Origin: Pseudomonas fluorescens | GTDB lineage: Bacteria > Pseudomonadota > Gammaproteobacteria > Pseudomonadales > Pseudomonadaceae | NCBI RefSeq assembly: GCF_000967965.1 | Contig: NZ_LACC01000011.1 | Coordinates: 434,001 to 498,000, forward strand | DNA: 64,000 bases | Direction of reading: 5' to 3' | In this document: one piece after another, positions 9,122-17,632 of the stretch | Position numbering within the stretch: position 1 is the first letter of the stretch | Layout of the letters: each line of letters begins with the position of its first letter | The notes under the pieces: model-generated | The model's database searches: none | What the model saw: the letters and a program-made list of their open reading frames with translations, nothing else | Told to the model about the DNA's origin: nothing | Made by a program: the position numbers and the translations under genes

Positions 9122-10225
9122 ATGACGACGTTCAACTCCGGGGCCCAACCCCAGAACCGTGCGCCTCAATCCATCGGCTTTCTGCTGCTGGACAATTTCA
9201 CGCTGATTTCTCTGGCCTCCGCAGTGGAACCCCTGCGCATGGCCAACCAGTTGTCCGGTCGCGAGCTGTATCGCTGGACCACCCTCACCGTCGACGGCGG
9301 CCAGGTCTGGGCCAGTGACGGCCTGCAGATCACCCCCGACGCCTCCATGCACAAAGCCCCGCCAATGGATACCGTGATTGTTTGCGGCGGCATCGGCATC
9401 CAACGCACTGTTACCCGCGAACACGTGTCATGGCTGCAAAGCCAGGCGCGCCAGTCCCGCCGCCTTGGCGCGGTGTGCACCGGCAGTTGGGCCCTGGCCT
9501 GCGCCGGCCTGCTCGACGGGTTTGATTGCAGCGTGCACTGGGAATGCCTGGCGGCGATGCAGGAAGCTTTCCCCCGTGTAGCGATGAGTACCCGCTTATT
9601 CACCCTCGACCGTAACCGTTTCACCAGCTCCGGCGGTACCGCGCCGCTGGACATGATGCTGCACTTGATCAGCCGCGATCACGGTCGTGAGCTGTCGGCG
9701 GCCATTTCGGAAATGTTCGTCTACGAGCGCATCCGCAACGAGCAGGATCACCAGCGAGTGCCGCTCAAGCACATGCTCGGCACCAACCAGCCGAAGTTGC
9801 AGGAAATCGTCGCGTTGATGGAAGCCAACCTCGAAGAGCCGATCGACCTGGACGAACTGGCGGTGTATGTCGCGGTGTCCCGTCGTCAGCTCGAGCGGTT
9901 GTTCCAGAAGTACCTGCACTGCTCGCCGTCGCGTTACTACCTGAAACTGCGCCTGATCCGCGCGCGCCAGCTGCTCAAGCAAACGCCGATGTCGATCATC
10001 GAAGTGGCGTCGGTCTGTGGCTTCGTGTCCACGCCGCACTTCTCCAAGTGCTACCGCGAATACTTCGGCATTCCGCCGCGTGACGAGCGCGTAGGGTCCA
10101 ACACCACCCAGCAAGTGGCGATGATGCCGTTGCCACAAGCGCTGGTGCTGTCACCGTTGTCCGGGCCGTTGTCGGCGCTGAGCCAGGCGCGCAATGAGTC
10201 GACGTTTGCCAGTGTAAGGCTCTAG
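9122..10225 (+). CDS. gbdR: Glycine betaine/dimethylglycine-responsive AraC-family activator
   Basis: Activates genes for choline uptake and for betaine, dimethylglycine and sarcosine breakdown. 367 residues. The N-terminal DJ-1/PfpI-like (GATase1) domain spans about residues 18-190, with the nucleophile-elbow stretch GAVCTGSWALACAGLLDG (Cys119). The C-terminal double HTH of the AraC type spans about residues 230-325 (YVAVSRRQLERLFQKYL, then SVCGFVSTPHFSKCYREYFG). AGGAG lies 10 bases before the ATG. CdhR is the paralogue for carnitine: its equivalent elbow reads GAIDTGS, so the cysteine is not conserved between the two. Confidence 0.95.
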   Translation: MTTFNSGAQPQNRAPQSIGFLLLDNFTLISLASAVEPLRMANQLSGRELYRWTTLTVDGGQVWASDGLQITPDASMHKAPPMDTVIVCGGIGIQRTVTREHVSWLQSQARQSRRLGAVCTGSWALACAGLLDGFDCSVHWECLAAMQEAFPRVAMSTRLFTLDRNRFTSSGGTAPLDMMLHLISRDHGRELSAAISEMFVYERIRNEQDHQRVPLKHMLGTNQPKLQEIVALMEANLEEPIDLDELAVYVAVSRRQLERLFQKYLHCSPSRYYLKLRLIRARQLLKQTPMSIIEVASVCGFVSTPHFSKCYREYFGIPPRDERVGSNTTQQVAMMPLPQALVLSPLSGPLSALSQARNESTFASVRL

Positions 10226-10230
10226 ACCGG

Positions 10231-10315
10231 GGCGACTTCATTCGCGAGCAGGCTCGCTCCCACATTTGATCTGTGTTGTTCACAGAACCAATGTGGGAGC
10301 GAGCCTGCTCGCGAA
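10231..10315. repeat. REP doublet, family A
   Basis: TTCGCGAGCAGGCTCGCTCC and its inverted copy GGAGCGAGCCTGCTCGCGAA around a 40-bp loop, just after gbdR. Confidence 0.85.
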
Positions 10316-10321
10316 GGCGTT

Positions 10322-10588
10322 TTATCGGGTGGTGTGGTTTTGCTGATACTCCGCCAACGCCGGCAGCAATTGTTTGTCGATGGCCTGGCGCACTGCCGGC
10401 AGGATCGTCGCGCTGCTGGTGTACATCTCCTTGACCATCTTGCGAAGTTCATACGCCCGGGCATCGTCCAGGCCCCTTACCACGCACTCGCAAGCCTGCT
10501 CGGCAGTGGCTCCATTGGGCACGTTGAATCCCAACGACTTGAGCTGGCCCAACAGGTCTTCCTGGTCTATCAAATCGGCGTGCATCAT
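10322..10588 (-). CDS. Small conserved hypothetical protein
   Basis: 88 residues, hydrophilic and helical in appearance, no signal peptide or membrane segment. It reads MMHADLIDQEDLLGQLKSLG at the start and has an acidic/amphipathic centre around ECVVRGLDDARAYELRKM. AAGGA lies seven bases before the ATG at 10588, and this start is preferred to longer in-frame versions that lack one. The family was not recognised. It lies between gbdR and a candidate small RNA gene. Confidence 0.6.
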   Translation of the reverse strand: MMHADLIDQEDLLGQLKSLGFNVPNGATAEQACECVVRGLDDARAYELRKMVKEMYTSSATILPAVRQAIDKQLLPALAEYQQNHTTR

Positions 10589-10661
10589 GACGCAATCCTT
10601 CTTCAGGGAACGGTGTCGTGGTTCGATTCTGGTAGGGGTGCCGGGTGTCGGCAAGGACGAA

Positions 10662-10689
10662 TTGTCGCAATGGCTCAATTGGTTATGAA
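10662..10689 (+). promoter_or_regulatory. Possible promoter of the candidate small RNA
   Basis: TTGTCG (10662-10667) and TATGAA (10684-10689) are separated by 16 bp and resemble sigma-70 -35 and -10 boxes. Transcription would start near 10696. Confidence 0.3.
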
Positions 10690-10695
10690 CATGTC

Positions 10696-10835
10696 GTTTT
10701 CGGCTAACCTGGCCCGCGGGGGAGTGGGCACACTGGACTCAGCTCGCTTCACGAAGGTTTGGTCACCCTCGCACGGCAGCTCCTCAACAGTACCCTCTGC
10801 CTCGATCCTGTCACGGCTTGATCGGGGTTTTTTTT
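10696..10835 (+). ncRNA. Candidate small RNA of about 140 nt
   Basis: The segment ends with a strong plus-strand intrinsic terminator, but no plus-strand coding sequence lies within 570 bp upstream. The preceding gene (10322-10588) is on the other strand. A promoter-like pair precedes it. No known RNA family was recognised and no conserved small ORF with a ribosome site was found, so a regulatory RNA is the simplest reading. Confidence 0.4.
10800..10835 (+). terminator. Orphan intrinsic terminator
   Basis: CCTCGATC (10800-10807) pairs with GATCGGGG (10820-10827) with one G-T pair, followed immediately by eight T residues (10828-10835). Confidence 0.75.
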
Positions 10836-10876
10836 GCCTGTGATTCAGTGGGTTTTGTGTTGATTGATATACCGCC

Positions 10877-10958
10877 TTCGCGAGCAAGCCCGCTCCCACA
10901 TTCAGCCGCGTTCCTATGGGAGAATCCGATCAACTGTGGGAGCGAGCCTGCTCGCGAA
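10877..10958. repeat. REP doublet, family A
   Basis: TTCGCGAGCAAGCCCGCTCC and the inverted GGAGCGAGCCTGCTCGCGAA, downstream of the 2OG dioxygenase gene on the minus strand. Confidence 0.85.
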
Positions 10959-10973
10959 GAACGATGACGCGGT

Positions 10974-12137
10974 CTAGCGCTGTAACACCAGAATCCGCGA
11001 CAACAACTCATCCCGGTCCACATAGCAGCCCTGGAAGTGCCGCGCCCCGGTGGCGGGGTCGAAGGCGTTGCGGGCATGCAGGGTGCGGCGGTTGTCGAAG
11101 CACCACAGTTCACCGGGATTGAGCCGCTGCATCAACCTGAACCGAGGCTCGCGGGTCATCGCGATAAAGCGCCGGTAGGCCTGATACAGCTTGGGCATCT
11201 GCTCCACCGAGGCATCGAACGGCCCGCGCAGAAAGTTCGCCATGCGGATCTCAGACACCTGCCCCAACGCATCCAGTGCAATGATCGGCGCCAGACAGCG
11301 GTAGTCGCTGTGACGGTCCTTGTTGCGAAACTCCACGGGGATTTCGCAGAGGCTTTTGAAGGATTCGGGGGCCTCTCGGCGCAAGGCGTCGGCAATGGCA
11401 AAACCGTCGACAAAAATGCTTTCGCCACCCTCGGCGTCATTGACCAGGCAATGCAAAAATTGCAGCCCCGGTTGCAACTCTCGGGTCGGCAAGTCGCTGT
11501 GCAGCGGCAGGTTGAAGGCGGTGTAGGCGTTGCTGTCGGCGTCGGCCTTGGATTGCACGTTGAACAGCACGCCGAAATTGCTCTCGCGGATGAAGGAAAT
11601 TCGTTGGGCGATCAGCTTCAACGAGCCGGGCTCGGTGGGCACGCCACGGACCTGGGTCAATCCCACATCCCGCACCGCCAGCAGCCATTGCAGTAACGCT
11701 TGCGAGTCGTTCATCAGCGCCTGGTATTCGAACACTGGCAACTGCAAATCGCTGTGCCAGAGCCTGGCTTTAGGCTTGTGCTGCTGACGCTCGGCGCGGG
11801 ATTCGTCGTCATAGGCATGGGCGCGCAGCCAGCCAGGGTCGAAACGGCTTGAGTGGCCGTCCTGCCAATCAACCGACAAACAGCCATCGCCGTCGATACT
11901 GGCGTTATCGGGCATCAGATCTTGAGCCACGTCGACGATTTCCAGTACTTGCTCGCGGGTCACGGTGTAGACGCATTGCGGGCACGGGCAGTTATCCCGC
12001 AGCCATTGATGGTGGAAAGGGCTGACGCGATCGTCGGCCCACTTCACCAGAACACTGTCCGCCAGGGTCTGCACGCCAGCCAGCGCGCTGATCAACGGAT
12101 AGGTACGGAAGTCGGCAAGTGCAGCGGCGGTATTCAT
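10974..12137 (-). CDS. Gamma-butyrobetaine 2-oxoglutarate dioxygenase (gamma-butyrobetaine hydroxylase)
   Basis: Fe(II)/2-oxoglutarate enzyme hydroxylating gamma-butyrobetaine to L-carnitine. 387 residues. The N-terminal zinc-binding domain has Cys50, Cys52 and Cys55 (NCPCPQC) and probably His95, the arrangement of human BBOX1. The TauD-type domain has iron ligands His213 and Asp215 (PLHSDLPTR) and His354 (RTLHARNAF). The start at 12137 has AAGGAG upstream. It is last in the carnitine operon, 13 bp after cdhB, so it would let the cell enter the carnitine route from gamma-butyrobetaine. Specificity for the trimethyl substrate is inferred from family and context; a trimethyllysine-type dioxygenase is the main alternative. 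Confidence 0.82.
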   Translation of the reverse strand: MNTAAALADFRTYPLISALAGVQTLADSVLVKWADDRVSPFHHQWLRDNCPCPQCVYTVTREQVLEIVDVAQDLMPDNASIDGDGCLSVDWQDGHSSRFDPGWLRAHAYDDESRAERQQHKPKARLWHSDLQLPVFEYQALMNDSQALLQWLLAVRDVGLTQVRGVPTEPGSLKLIAQRISFIRESNFGVLFNVQSKADADSNAYTAFNLPLHSDLPTRELQPGLQFLHCLVNDAEGGESIFVDGFAIADALRREAPESFKSLCEIPVEFRNKDRHSDYRCLAPIIALDALGQVSEIRMANFLRGPFDASVEQMPKLYQAYRRFIAMTREPRFRLMQRLNPGELWCFDNRRTLHARNAFDPATGARHFQGCYVDRDELLSRILVLQR

Positions 12138-12150
12138 GGCGATCTCCTTG

Positions 12151-12627
12151 TTATTTTTTTGGGGGTAATGCAATCACTCGGCCAATGTACCCGGGTGTTG
12201 GCAGGTCCGCCTGTTCGGCGACGATGGCTTGCAAGCGGCCCAACGACTGTTCGCTGAACGGCGCCGAACGCGGCCCGGCGAGATCCACGTGCAGCAGCAT
12301 CTGTTCGTTGCCTGCGAGCTCCTGGGCTTCACCGACCAGATGCAGGCTGTGATAGAGGTGCACGCGCTTGCTGTCGTGGGCGATGATTTGGGTGTGCACT
12401 TCGACCTGGGTGTCGAGCTTCACTTCGTGCAGGTAATTGAGGTGCAGTTCGAGGGTGAACAGCGAGTTGCCGCTGGCCTCGCGGCTGTTGCTGTCCAGGC
12501 CCAGGCGATCCATCAGGGCATCGGTGGCGTAGCTGAAGATCAGCAGGTAGAAGGCGTCGCGCAGGTGGCCGTTGTAGTCGACCCAGTCGGGGATGATTTT
12601 GGTTTGGTAAGTTGTCAGGGTGGGCAT
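12151..12627 (-). CDS. cdhB: Betainyl-CoA thioesterase, hot-dog fold
   Basis: Hydrolyses the betainyl-CoA formed by the CdhC reaction, releasing glycine betaine and CoA. 158 residues, single hot-dog domain of the 4-hydroxybenzoyl-CoA thioesterase type, with the catalytic-region stretch DWVDYNGHLRDAFYLLIF near residues 14-31. The start at 12627 gives the family N terminus MPTLTTYQTKI. A REP doublet separates it from cdhA (136-bp gap), but all genes run in the same direction. Confidence 0.87.
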   Translation of the reverse strand: MPTLTTYQTKIIPDWVDYNGHLRDAFYLLIFSYATDALMDRLGLDSNSREASGNSLFTLELHLNYLHEVKLDTQVEVHTQIIAHDSKRVHLYHSLHLVGEAQELAGNEQMLLHVDLAGPRSAPFSEQSLGRLQAIVAEQADLPTPGYIGRVIALPPKK

Positions 12628-12667
12628 GGTTCTGGTTCCGAGATTTGTGGTGACTGTACCGGCGCTT

Positions 12668-12730
12668 TCGCGAGCAGGCTCGCTCCTACATTGGGATGCA
12701 TTCCCCCTGTAGGAGCGAGCCTGCTCGCGA
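12668..12730. repeat. REP doublet, family A
   Basis: TCGCGAGCAGGCTCGCTCCTACA and its inverted partner flank an 18-bp loop in the cdhA-cdhB gap, inside the operon. Confidence 0.85.
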
Positions 12731-12763
12731 TGGGGCCAGTGCTGCTGGCCCCACAGCCTGGGC

Positions 12764-13729
12764 TTACTCGCTGAAAGCCATCCCATGCTTCTCTTTGGTG
12801 GTCTTCACCGCTTCCAGCACCGCCAGCAGGCAGTCATCACGATAGCGCTCCAGCGCCGAAATGCTGTGTTTGCCCAGTTGATCGCTGGTGCCATCGACCA
12901 CGTCGTCGATCAGTTTGTCGGTCAGCTCCGGTGCCGGCAGGTAGGTCCACGGCAATTGCAACGCTGGGCCGAACTGCGCCATGAAGTGGCGCATGCCGGC
13001 ATCGCCACCGGCCAGGGTGTAGGTCAGGAAGGTGCCCATGAACGACCAGCGCAAGCCCGCGCCGAAGCGGATGGCATCGTCGATTTCGCCGGTGGTCGCC
13101 ACGCCGTCGTTGACCAGGTGCAACGCTTCACGCCAAAGCGCTTCGAGCAGGCGGTCGGCGATGAAACCCGGTACTTCCTTGCGCACGTGCAGCGGGCGCA
13201 TCCCCAGGGATTCATAGACCTTCATGGCCGCTTGCACAGCTTCCGGGGCGGTGTTTTTGCCACCGACCACTTCCACCAACGGCAGCAGGTAAACCGGGTT
13301 GAACGGGTGACCGACCACGCAGCGTTCCGGGTGCGTGGCACTCTCGTAGAACTCGCTCGGCAGCAGGCCGGAGGTGCTGGAGCCGATCAACGCATTAGGC
13401 TTGGCCGCCGCGCTGATTTTGCTGTGCAGGTCCAGTTTAAGCTCCAGCCGTTCCGGGGCGCTCTCCTGGATGAAATCGGCATCGCGAACGCACTCTTCGA
13501 TGGTCGCGACAAAGCGCAGGCGATCCTGCGATGCACCCGGCGCCAGGCCTTGTTTCTCCAGCGCACCCCAGGCATTGGCGACGCGTTTGCGCAAGGCGGC
13601 TTCGGCACCGGGGGCCGGGTCCCAGGCCACTACATCCAGACCATGGGCGAGGGCGCGGGACACCCAGCCGCTGCCGATGACACCGCTGCCCAGCGCTGCG
13701 AAGGTTTTGATTTCGGTGATGAAGGTCAT
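12764..13729 (-). CDS. cdhA: L-carnitine 3-dehydrogenase
   Basis: NAD-dependent oxidation of L-carnitine to 3-dehydrocarnitine, in the cytoplasm. 321 residues, 3-hydroxyacyl-CoA dehydrogenase superfamily. The N-terminal Rossmann fold has GSGVIGSGW at 14-22, and the central region has the family stretches [20 protein letters not shown] and [26 protein letters not shown] precedes the ATG at 13729; the upstream in-frame extension is REP sequence. Second enzyme gene in the caiX-cdhC-cdhA-cdhB operon. Confidence 0.93.
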   Translation of the reverse strand: MTFITEIKTFAALGSGVIGSGWVSRALAHGLDVVAWDPAPGAEAALRKRVANAWGALEKQGLAPGASQDRLRFVATIEECVRDADFIQESAPERLELKLDLHSKISAAAKPNALIGSSTSGLLPSEFYESATHPERCVVGHPFNPVYLLPLVEVVGGKNTAPEAVQAAMKVYESLGMRPLHVRKEVPGFIADRLLEALWREALHLVNDGVATTGEIDDAIRFGAGLRWSFMGTFLTYTLAGGDAGMRHFMAQFGPALQLPWTYLPAPELTDKLIDDVVDGTSDQLGKHSISALERYRDDCLLAVLEAVKTTKEKHGMAFSE

Positions 13730-13761
13730 GGCAATTTCCTGAATTTGGCTCGGAAAAAAAA

Positions 13762-13942
13762 CTGTGGGAGCGAACTCTGTGGCGAGGGGGGCTTGTCGGA
13801 ATGCCGCACCACCCCGTTCGACTGCGAAGCAGTCGTAAACCATTGAGCTTGGTGTGTCTGAAACACAGCAGTTTCTGGTTTTAGGGCCGCTTCGCGACCC
13901 AACGGGGGCAAGCCCCCTCGCCACAAAAGCTCGCTCCCACAG
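13762..13942. repeat. Nested REP elements: family B doublet inside a family A pair
   Basis: The outer arms CTGTGGGAGCGAA (13762-13774) and AGCTCGCTCCCACAG (13928-13942) are family A. Between them lies a full family B doublet (13777-13925). The unit sits between cdhC and cdhA within the operon. Confidence 0.85.
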
Positions 13943-13960
13943 GGGGAAAGTGTGTAAGGG

Positions 13961-14848
13961 TCAACCGCGCTTGGTCAGGCCCATTTTTGCCCGGCCTTCA
14001 GCCGGGGTCAGGACGCGGGCACCGAGGCGGCTGAGGATTTCACCGGCGCGCTCGACCAGTTGGCCGTTGGTCGCCAGCACGCCCTTGTCCAGCCACAGGT
14101 TGTCTTCCAGTCCGACCCGTACGTTGCCGCCGAGCAACACCGCTTGCGCCGCCATCGGCATCTGCATGCGACCGATACCGAAGCCCGCCCAGACCGCGTC
14201 GGCCGGCAGGTTGTCGACCATGGCTTTCATGGTGGTGGTGTCTGCCGGCGCGCCCCAAGGGATGCCCAGGCACAGCTGGAACAACGGGTTGTCGAGCAGG
14301 CCCTCCTTGATCATCTGCTTGGCGAACCACAGGTGGCCGGTGTCGAAGATTTCCAGCTCGGCTTTCACGCCCAGCTCTTGAATGCGTTTGGCGCCAGCGC
14401 GCAGCTGGGCCGGGGTGGAGACGTAAATGGTGTCGCCGTCGCCGAAGTTCAGGGTGCCACAGTCGAGGGTGCAGATTTCCGGCAGCAGTTCTTCGACGTG
14501 GGCCAGGCGGGTCAGCGGGCCGACCAGGTCGGTGTTCGGGCCGAATTCCATCGGGTTTTCGCCGGCACCGATTTCCAGGTCGCCGCCCATGCCGGCGGTG
14601 AGGTTGACGATGATGTCGACGTCCGCCTCGCGGATGCGCTCCATCACTTCGCGGTACAGCGCCACGTCACGGCTGAACTTGCCGGTTTGCGGGTCACGCA
14701 CATGGCAGTGAACCACGGTGGCGCCGGCCTTGGCGGCTTCCACGGCGGCAGCGGCGATTTGTTTCGGGGTGACCGGCACGTGTGGGCTCTTGGCGGTCGT
14801 GTCGCCAGCACCGGTGAGTGCGCAGGTGATGATGACGTCGTGGTTCAT
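13961..14848 (-). CDS. cdhC: Dehydrocarnitine cleavage enzyme (BKACE family)
   Basis: Uses acetyl-CoA to cleave 3-dehydrocarnitine to betainyl-CoA and acetoacetate. 295 residues, 3-keto-5-aminohexanoate cleavage family TIM barrel. The metal-binding pair is in [12 protein letters not shown] (His47, His49), and [13 protein letters not shown] and [10 protein letters not shown] are also family stretches. Transcribed after caiX (96-bp gap) and before cdhA. Confidence 0.93.
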   Translation of the reverse strand: MNHDVIITCALTGAGDTTAKSPHVPVTPKQIAAAAVEAAKAGATVVHCHVRDPQTGKFSRDVALYREVMERIREADVDIIVNLTAGMGGDLEIGAGENPMEFGPNTDLVGPLTRLAHVEELLPEICTLDCGTLNFGDGDTIYVSTPAQLRAGAKRIQELGVKAELEIFDTGHLWFAKQMIKEGLLDNPLFQLCLGIPWGAPADTTTMKAMVDNLPADAVWAGFGIGRMQMPMAAQAVLLGGNVRVGLEDNLWLDKGVLATNGQLVERAGEILSRLGARVLTPAEGRAKMGLTKRG

Positions 14849-14944
14849 TTGGGCGGTTCCTTACAGGCGAGTTTTTGGTTTTGGCCAGGCGTGGTGGTCC
14901 CGTTCGCAGCCCGTCGGGGCTGCGAGTCGGTGGTTCTATCGGGT

Positions 14945-15889
14945 TTATTTACTGGTCAGTTGCAGGTTTTCAGCGGCCGGTTTGCCATCGAAGGTGGTGA
15001 CGCCTTCAAGCCAGCGCTTTTTGTCCTGCGGGTGATCCTTGATCCATTGCTTGGCCGACTCGAAAGCGTCCTTGTGATCCAGCAGCGGCTGCATCATCCG
15101 GCTCTCGTCTTCGGCGGTGAACGTCAGGTTGCTCAGCAGGCGACCGATGTTCGGGCATTGCTCGGCGTATGTCGGTGCAGTGACGGTCCACACCGTGGCC
15201 TTTCCTTCGTCCGGCCCAAGGGCGTTTTCACTGCCGGTGAGGTAGGTCATTTTCACGTTGACGTTCATCGGGTGCGGCGCCCAGCCGAAGAACACCACGG
15301 CTTCGTTGCGACGTACGGCGCGATCCACGGCGGCGAGCATGCCGGCTTCACTGGACTCGACCAGCTGGAACTTGCCGAGGCCAAACTGGTTCTTGGAGAT
15401 CATCGCCTTGATCTGGGTGTTGGCGCCCGAGCCAGGCTCGATGCCGTAGATCTTGCCGCCCAGTTCTTTTTCGAATTTGGTGATGTCAGCGAAGGTTTTC
15501 AGGCCCTTGTCGGCGAGGTAGGTCGGCACGGCTAGGGTCGCGCGGGCGTCCTGCAGGCTTGGCGCTTCAAGCACCTTGACCTGTTTGGCGTCGACGAACG
15601 GGGTGATGGTCTGGGTCATCAGCGGGTTCCAGTAGCCGAGGAACAGGTCCAGACGCTGGTCGCGGATCCCGGCGAAGATGATTTGCTGGGAGGCGCTGGT
15701 TTGTTTGGTGCTGTAGCCGAGGCCATCGAGCAATACCTGGGTCATGGCGCTGGTGGCGATCACGTCGGTCCAGTTCACTACACCCATGCGCACGTTCTGG
15801 CACGCGGCGGGTTCGGCTGCCATGACACTGGCGCTCAGCAAAGCGGTACCACTGAGTGCAAGAACACAGCTGCTGATCAGTCGTTTCAT
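14945..15889 (-). CDS. caiX: Carnitine-binding periplasmic protein
   Basis: Periplasmic binding protein of the ABC betaine/carnitine importer; it is expected to use CbcVW since no permease or ATPase lies beside it. 314 residues, OpuAC family, signal peptide about residues 1-24 (LALSGTALLSASVMA, then AEPAAC). It shares with CbcX the stretches EAVVFFGWAPHPMN / TAVVFLGWAPHPMN and GKIYGIEPG. First gene of the carnitine operon, divergent from cdhR. Confidence 0.92.
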   Translation of the reverse strand: MKRLISSCVLALSGTALLSASVMAAEPAACQNVRMGVVNWTDVIATSAMTQVLLDGLGYSTKQTSASQQIIFAGIRDQRLDLFLGYWNPLMTQTITPFVDAKQVKVLEAPSLQDARATLAVPTYLADKGLKTFADITKFEKELGGKIYGIEPGSGANTQIKAMISKNQFGLGKFQLVESSEAGMLAAVDRAVRRNEAVVFFGWAPHPMNVNVKMTYLTGSENALGPDEGKATVWTVTAPTYAEQCPNIGRLLSNLTFTAEDESRMMQPLLDHKDAFESAKQWIKDHPQDKKRWLEGVTTFDGKPAAENLQLTSK

Positions 15890-15978
15890 CTCAGGTTCCT
15901 CGGCAGTTCGTTTATTGTGAGTTCCGGTGTCTGATGCGCCGGTGATGCCAAGTTACGCAGCAAAGCACCGATGAAAGC

Positions 15979-16013
15979 GCACTGCGGCGACCAGCTCTTG
16001 CACTGCAGCGACC
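15979..16013. promoter_or_regulatory. Candidate CdhR operator
   Basis: GCACTGCGGCGACC (15979-15992) and GCACTGCAGCGACC (16000-16013) are direct repeats with one mismatch and a 21-bp period. They lie between the divergent caiX and cdhR genes. The geometry suits an AraC-family activator binding one DNA face. The TTG at 16018 is only a spurious longer start of cdhR. Confidence 0.7.
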
Positions 16014-16113
16014 TGTGCTCTTGAATGCCGCTCGCAACTGGCGTATCAACATCCCTACGCTGCCCGCCCTCTCGTTACCTGGCCTCTTGTTACCTGCTAA
16101 GCGAGTGCGCTCC

Positions 16114-17058
16114 ATGTCCCAGGATTTCTACTTCTTGTTGATGCCGGGTTTCTCGGCCATCGGATTTATCTCGGCCATCGAGCCGTTGCGGGTCGCTAAT
16201 CGATTTCGTGGCGAGCTGTATCGCTGGCATGTGCTGAGCGCTGATGGCGGGGCGGTGCTGGCCAGTAACGGCATGTCGGTCAACGCCGACGCGGCGCTGG
16301 AACCGTTGAAAAAAGGCGCGACGCTGCTGGTGGTCGCCGGCTTCGAGCCCCTGAAGTTCACCACCCCGGCGCTGGAGCACTGGCTGCGCCGCCTGGACCA
16401 CGAAGGCGTGACCCTAGGCGCCATCGACACCGGCAGCTTCATCCTCGCCGAGGCGGGTTTGCTCGACGGTCATCGCCTGACCTTGCACTGGGAAGCCATC
16501 GACGCCTTCAAGGAATCTTATCCACAGCTCAGCGTCACCCAGGAACTGTTCGAGATCGACCGCCGGCGCATCACCTCTGCCGGTGGCACCGCTTCCATTG
16601 ACCTGATGCTGGACTTGATCGCCCAGGCCCACGGTCCGGAATTGGCGATTCAGGTCAGCGAGCAATTTGTGCTCGGCCGCATCCGCCCACGCAAAGACCA
16701 CCAGCGCATGGAAGTAGCCACGCGCTATGGCATCAGCAACAAGAAACTGGTGCACGTGATCGGCGAGATGGAGCAGCACAGCGAACCGCCGCTGAGCACG
16801 CTGGAACTGGCGGAATCGATCAAGGTGACGCGGCGACAGTTGGAGCGCCTGTTTCGCCTGCATCTGAACGACACGCCGAGCAATTTCTACCTGCGGTTAA
16901 GGCTGGAAAAGGCCCGGCAGTTGCTACGGCAGACGGATATGAGCGTGCTTGAAGTGAGCATTGCCTGCGGGTTTGAATCGCCGTCGTATTTCACCCGCAG
17001 TTATCGGGCGAAGTATGAGCGCTGTCCGCGGGAGGACCGGCGTACCGCGAAAGCATAA
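16114..17058 (+). CDS. cdhR: Carnitine-responsive AraC-family activator
   Basis: Activates the carnitine operon in response to carnitine. 314 residues. N-terminal DJ-1/PfpI-like domain (about 5-165; MPGFSAIGFISAIEPLRVAN, GAIDTGSFILAEAGLLDG, with Asp in place of the GbdR cysteine). C-terminal AraC HTH pair, about 215-310 (IKVTRRQLERLFRLHL, IACGFESPSYFTRSYRAKY). The start at 16114 gives the family N terminus MSQDFYFLLMPG; the ribosome site is weak. The candidate operator is about 100 bp upstream, shared with caiX. Confidence 0.92.
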   Translation: MSQDFYFLLMPGFSAIGFISAIEPLRVANRFRGELYRWHVLSADGGAVLASNGMSVNADAALEPLKKGATLLVVAGFEPLKFTTPALEHWLRRLDHEGVTLGAIDTGSFILAEAGLLDGHRLTLHWEAIDAFKESYPQLSVTQELFEIDRRRITSAGGTASIDLMLDLIAQAHGPELAIQVSEQFVLGRIRPRKDHQRMEVATRYGISNKKLVHVIGEMEQHSEPPLSTLELAESIKVTRRQLERLFRLHLNDTPSNFYLRLRLEKARQLLRQTDMSVLEVSIACGFESPSYFTRSYRAKYERCPREDRRTAKA

Positions 17059-17072
17059 ACACCCGAAAACCC

Positions 17073-17162
17073 TGTAGGAGTGAGCCTGCTCGCGAAGGCA
17101 GTCTGTCAGACACATTCATGTCGACTGATGCACCGCTATCGCGAGCAGGCTCACTCCTACAG
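17073..17162. repeat. REP doublet, family A
   Basis: CTGTAGGAGTGAGCCTGCTCGCGA and the inverted copy, between the convergent cdhR and DUF3010 genes. Confidence 0.85.
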
Positions 17163-17182
17163 TTGTACAGCGGTGCCTGAGA

Positions 17183-17599
17183 TTACTTCTTCACCAACGC
17201 CGAACACGCCGCTTTGTAAGCCTCATGCTGATACTTGTTCAGCGTCCCTGGCAGTTCGAAATTGTGCTTCTTGGCCTGGGCATTGATGGTCTGCGGCGAC
17301 AGCAGGGCTACCTCGCAATTCTCCAGTAACTGGAAAACCCCTTCGATCTTGAAGGTGGTCGGCCCGCCAGCGAACTCGCCTTTCTTGCTGCGCTTCTTGA
17401 TCGCGATGCGGTCGATGGAATTCTCGCGGACAAACGAGGCGACCTGAGCGGCGAACACTTTGACGTTGGCGGCTTCGTCGTCATCGTCCAGGGCAATTTT
17501 CTTGGTGGCGAGCGCGACATGGCCCAGCGCCTGACCGTCCAGCGTGGCCACGGCGATGATCGCTTCGCTGCCTTTGATTTCGATGCCGCAGACTTTCAT
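17183..17599 (-). CDS. DUF3010-family protein
   Basis: 138 residues, soluble. It begins MKVCGIEIKGSEAIIAVATL, an actin/RNase H-like first strand pair with DDDDEAANVKVF after it, the pattern of the DUF3010 family, whose function is unknown. The start at 17599 is preferred because GGGA lies seven bases before it; an in-frame ATG at 17611 would add four residues. It is probably co-transcribed with the HTH gene 33 bp upstream. It is not part of the P. aeruginosa betaine locus. Confidence 0.75.
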   Translation of the reverse strand: MKVCGIEIKGSEAIIAVATLDGQALGHVALATKKIALDDDDEAANVKVFAAQVASFVRENSIDRIAIKKRSKKGEFAGGPTTFKIEGVFQLLENCEVALLSPQTINAQAKKHNFELPGTLNKYQHEAYKAACSALVKK

Positions 17600-17632
17600 G
17601 TTCAATCCCATTAGTGACAGAGGGTGTGTAGC

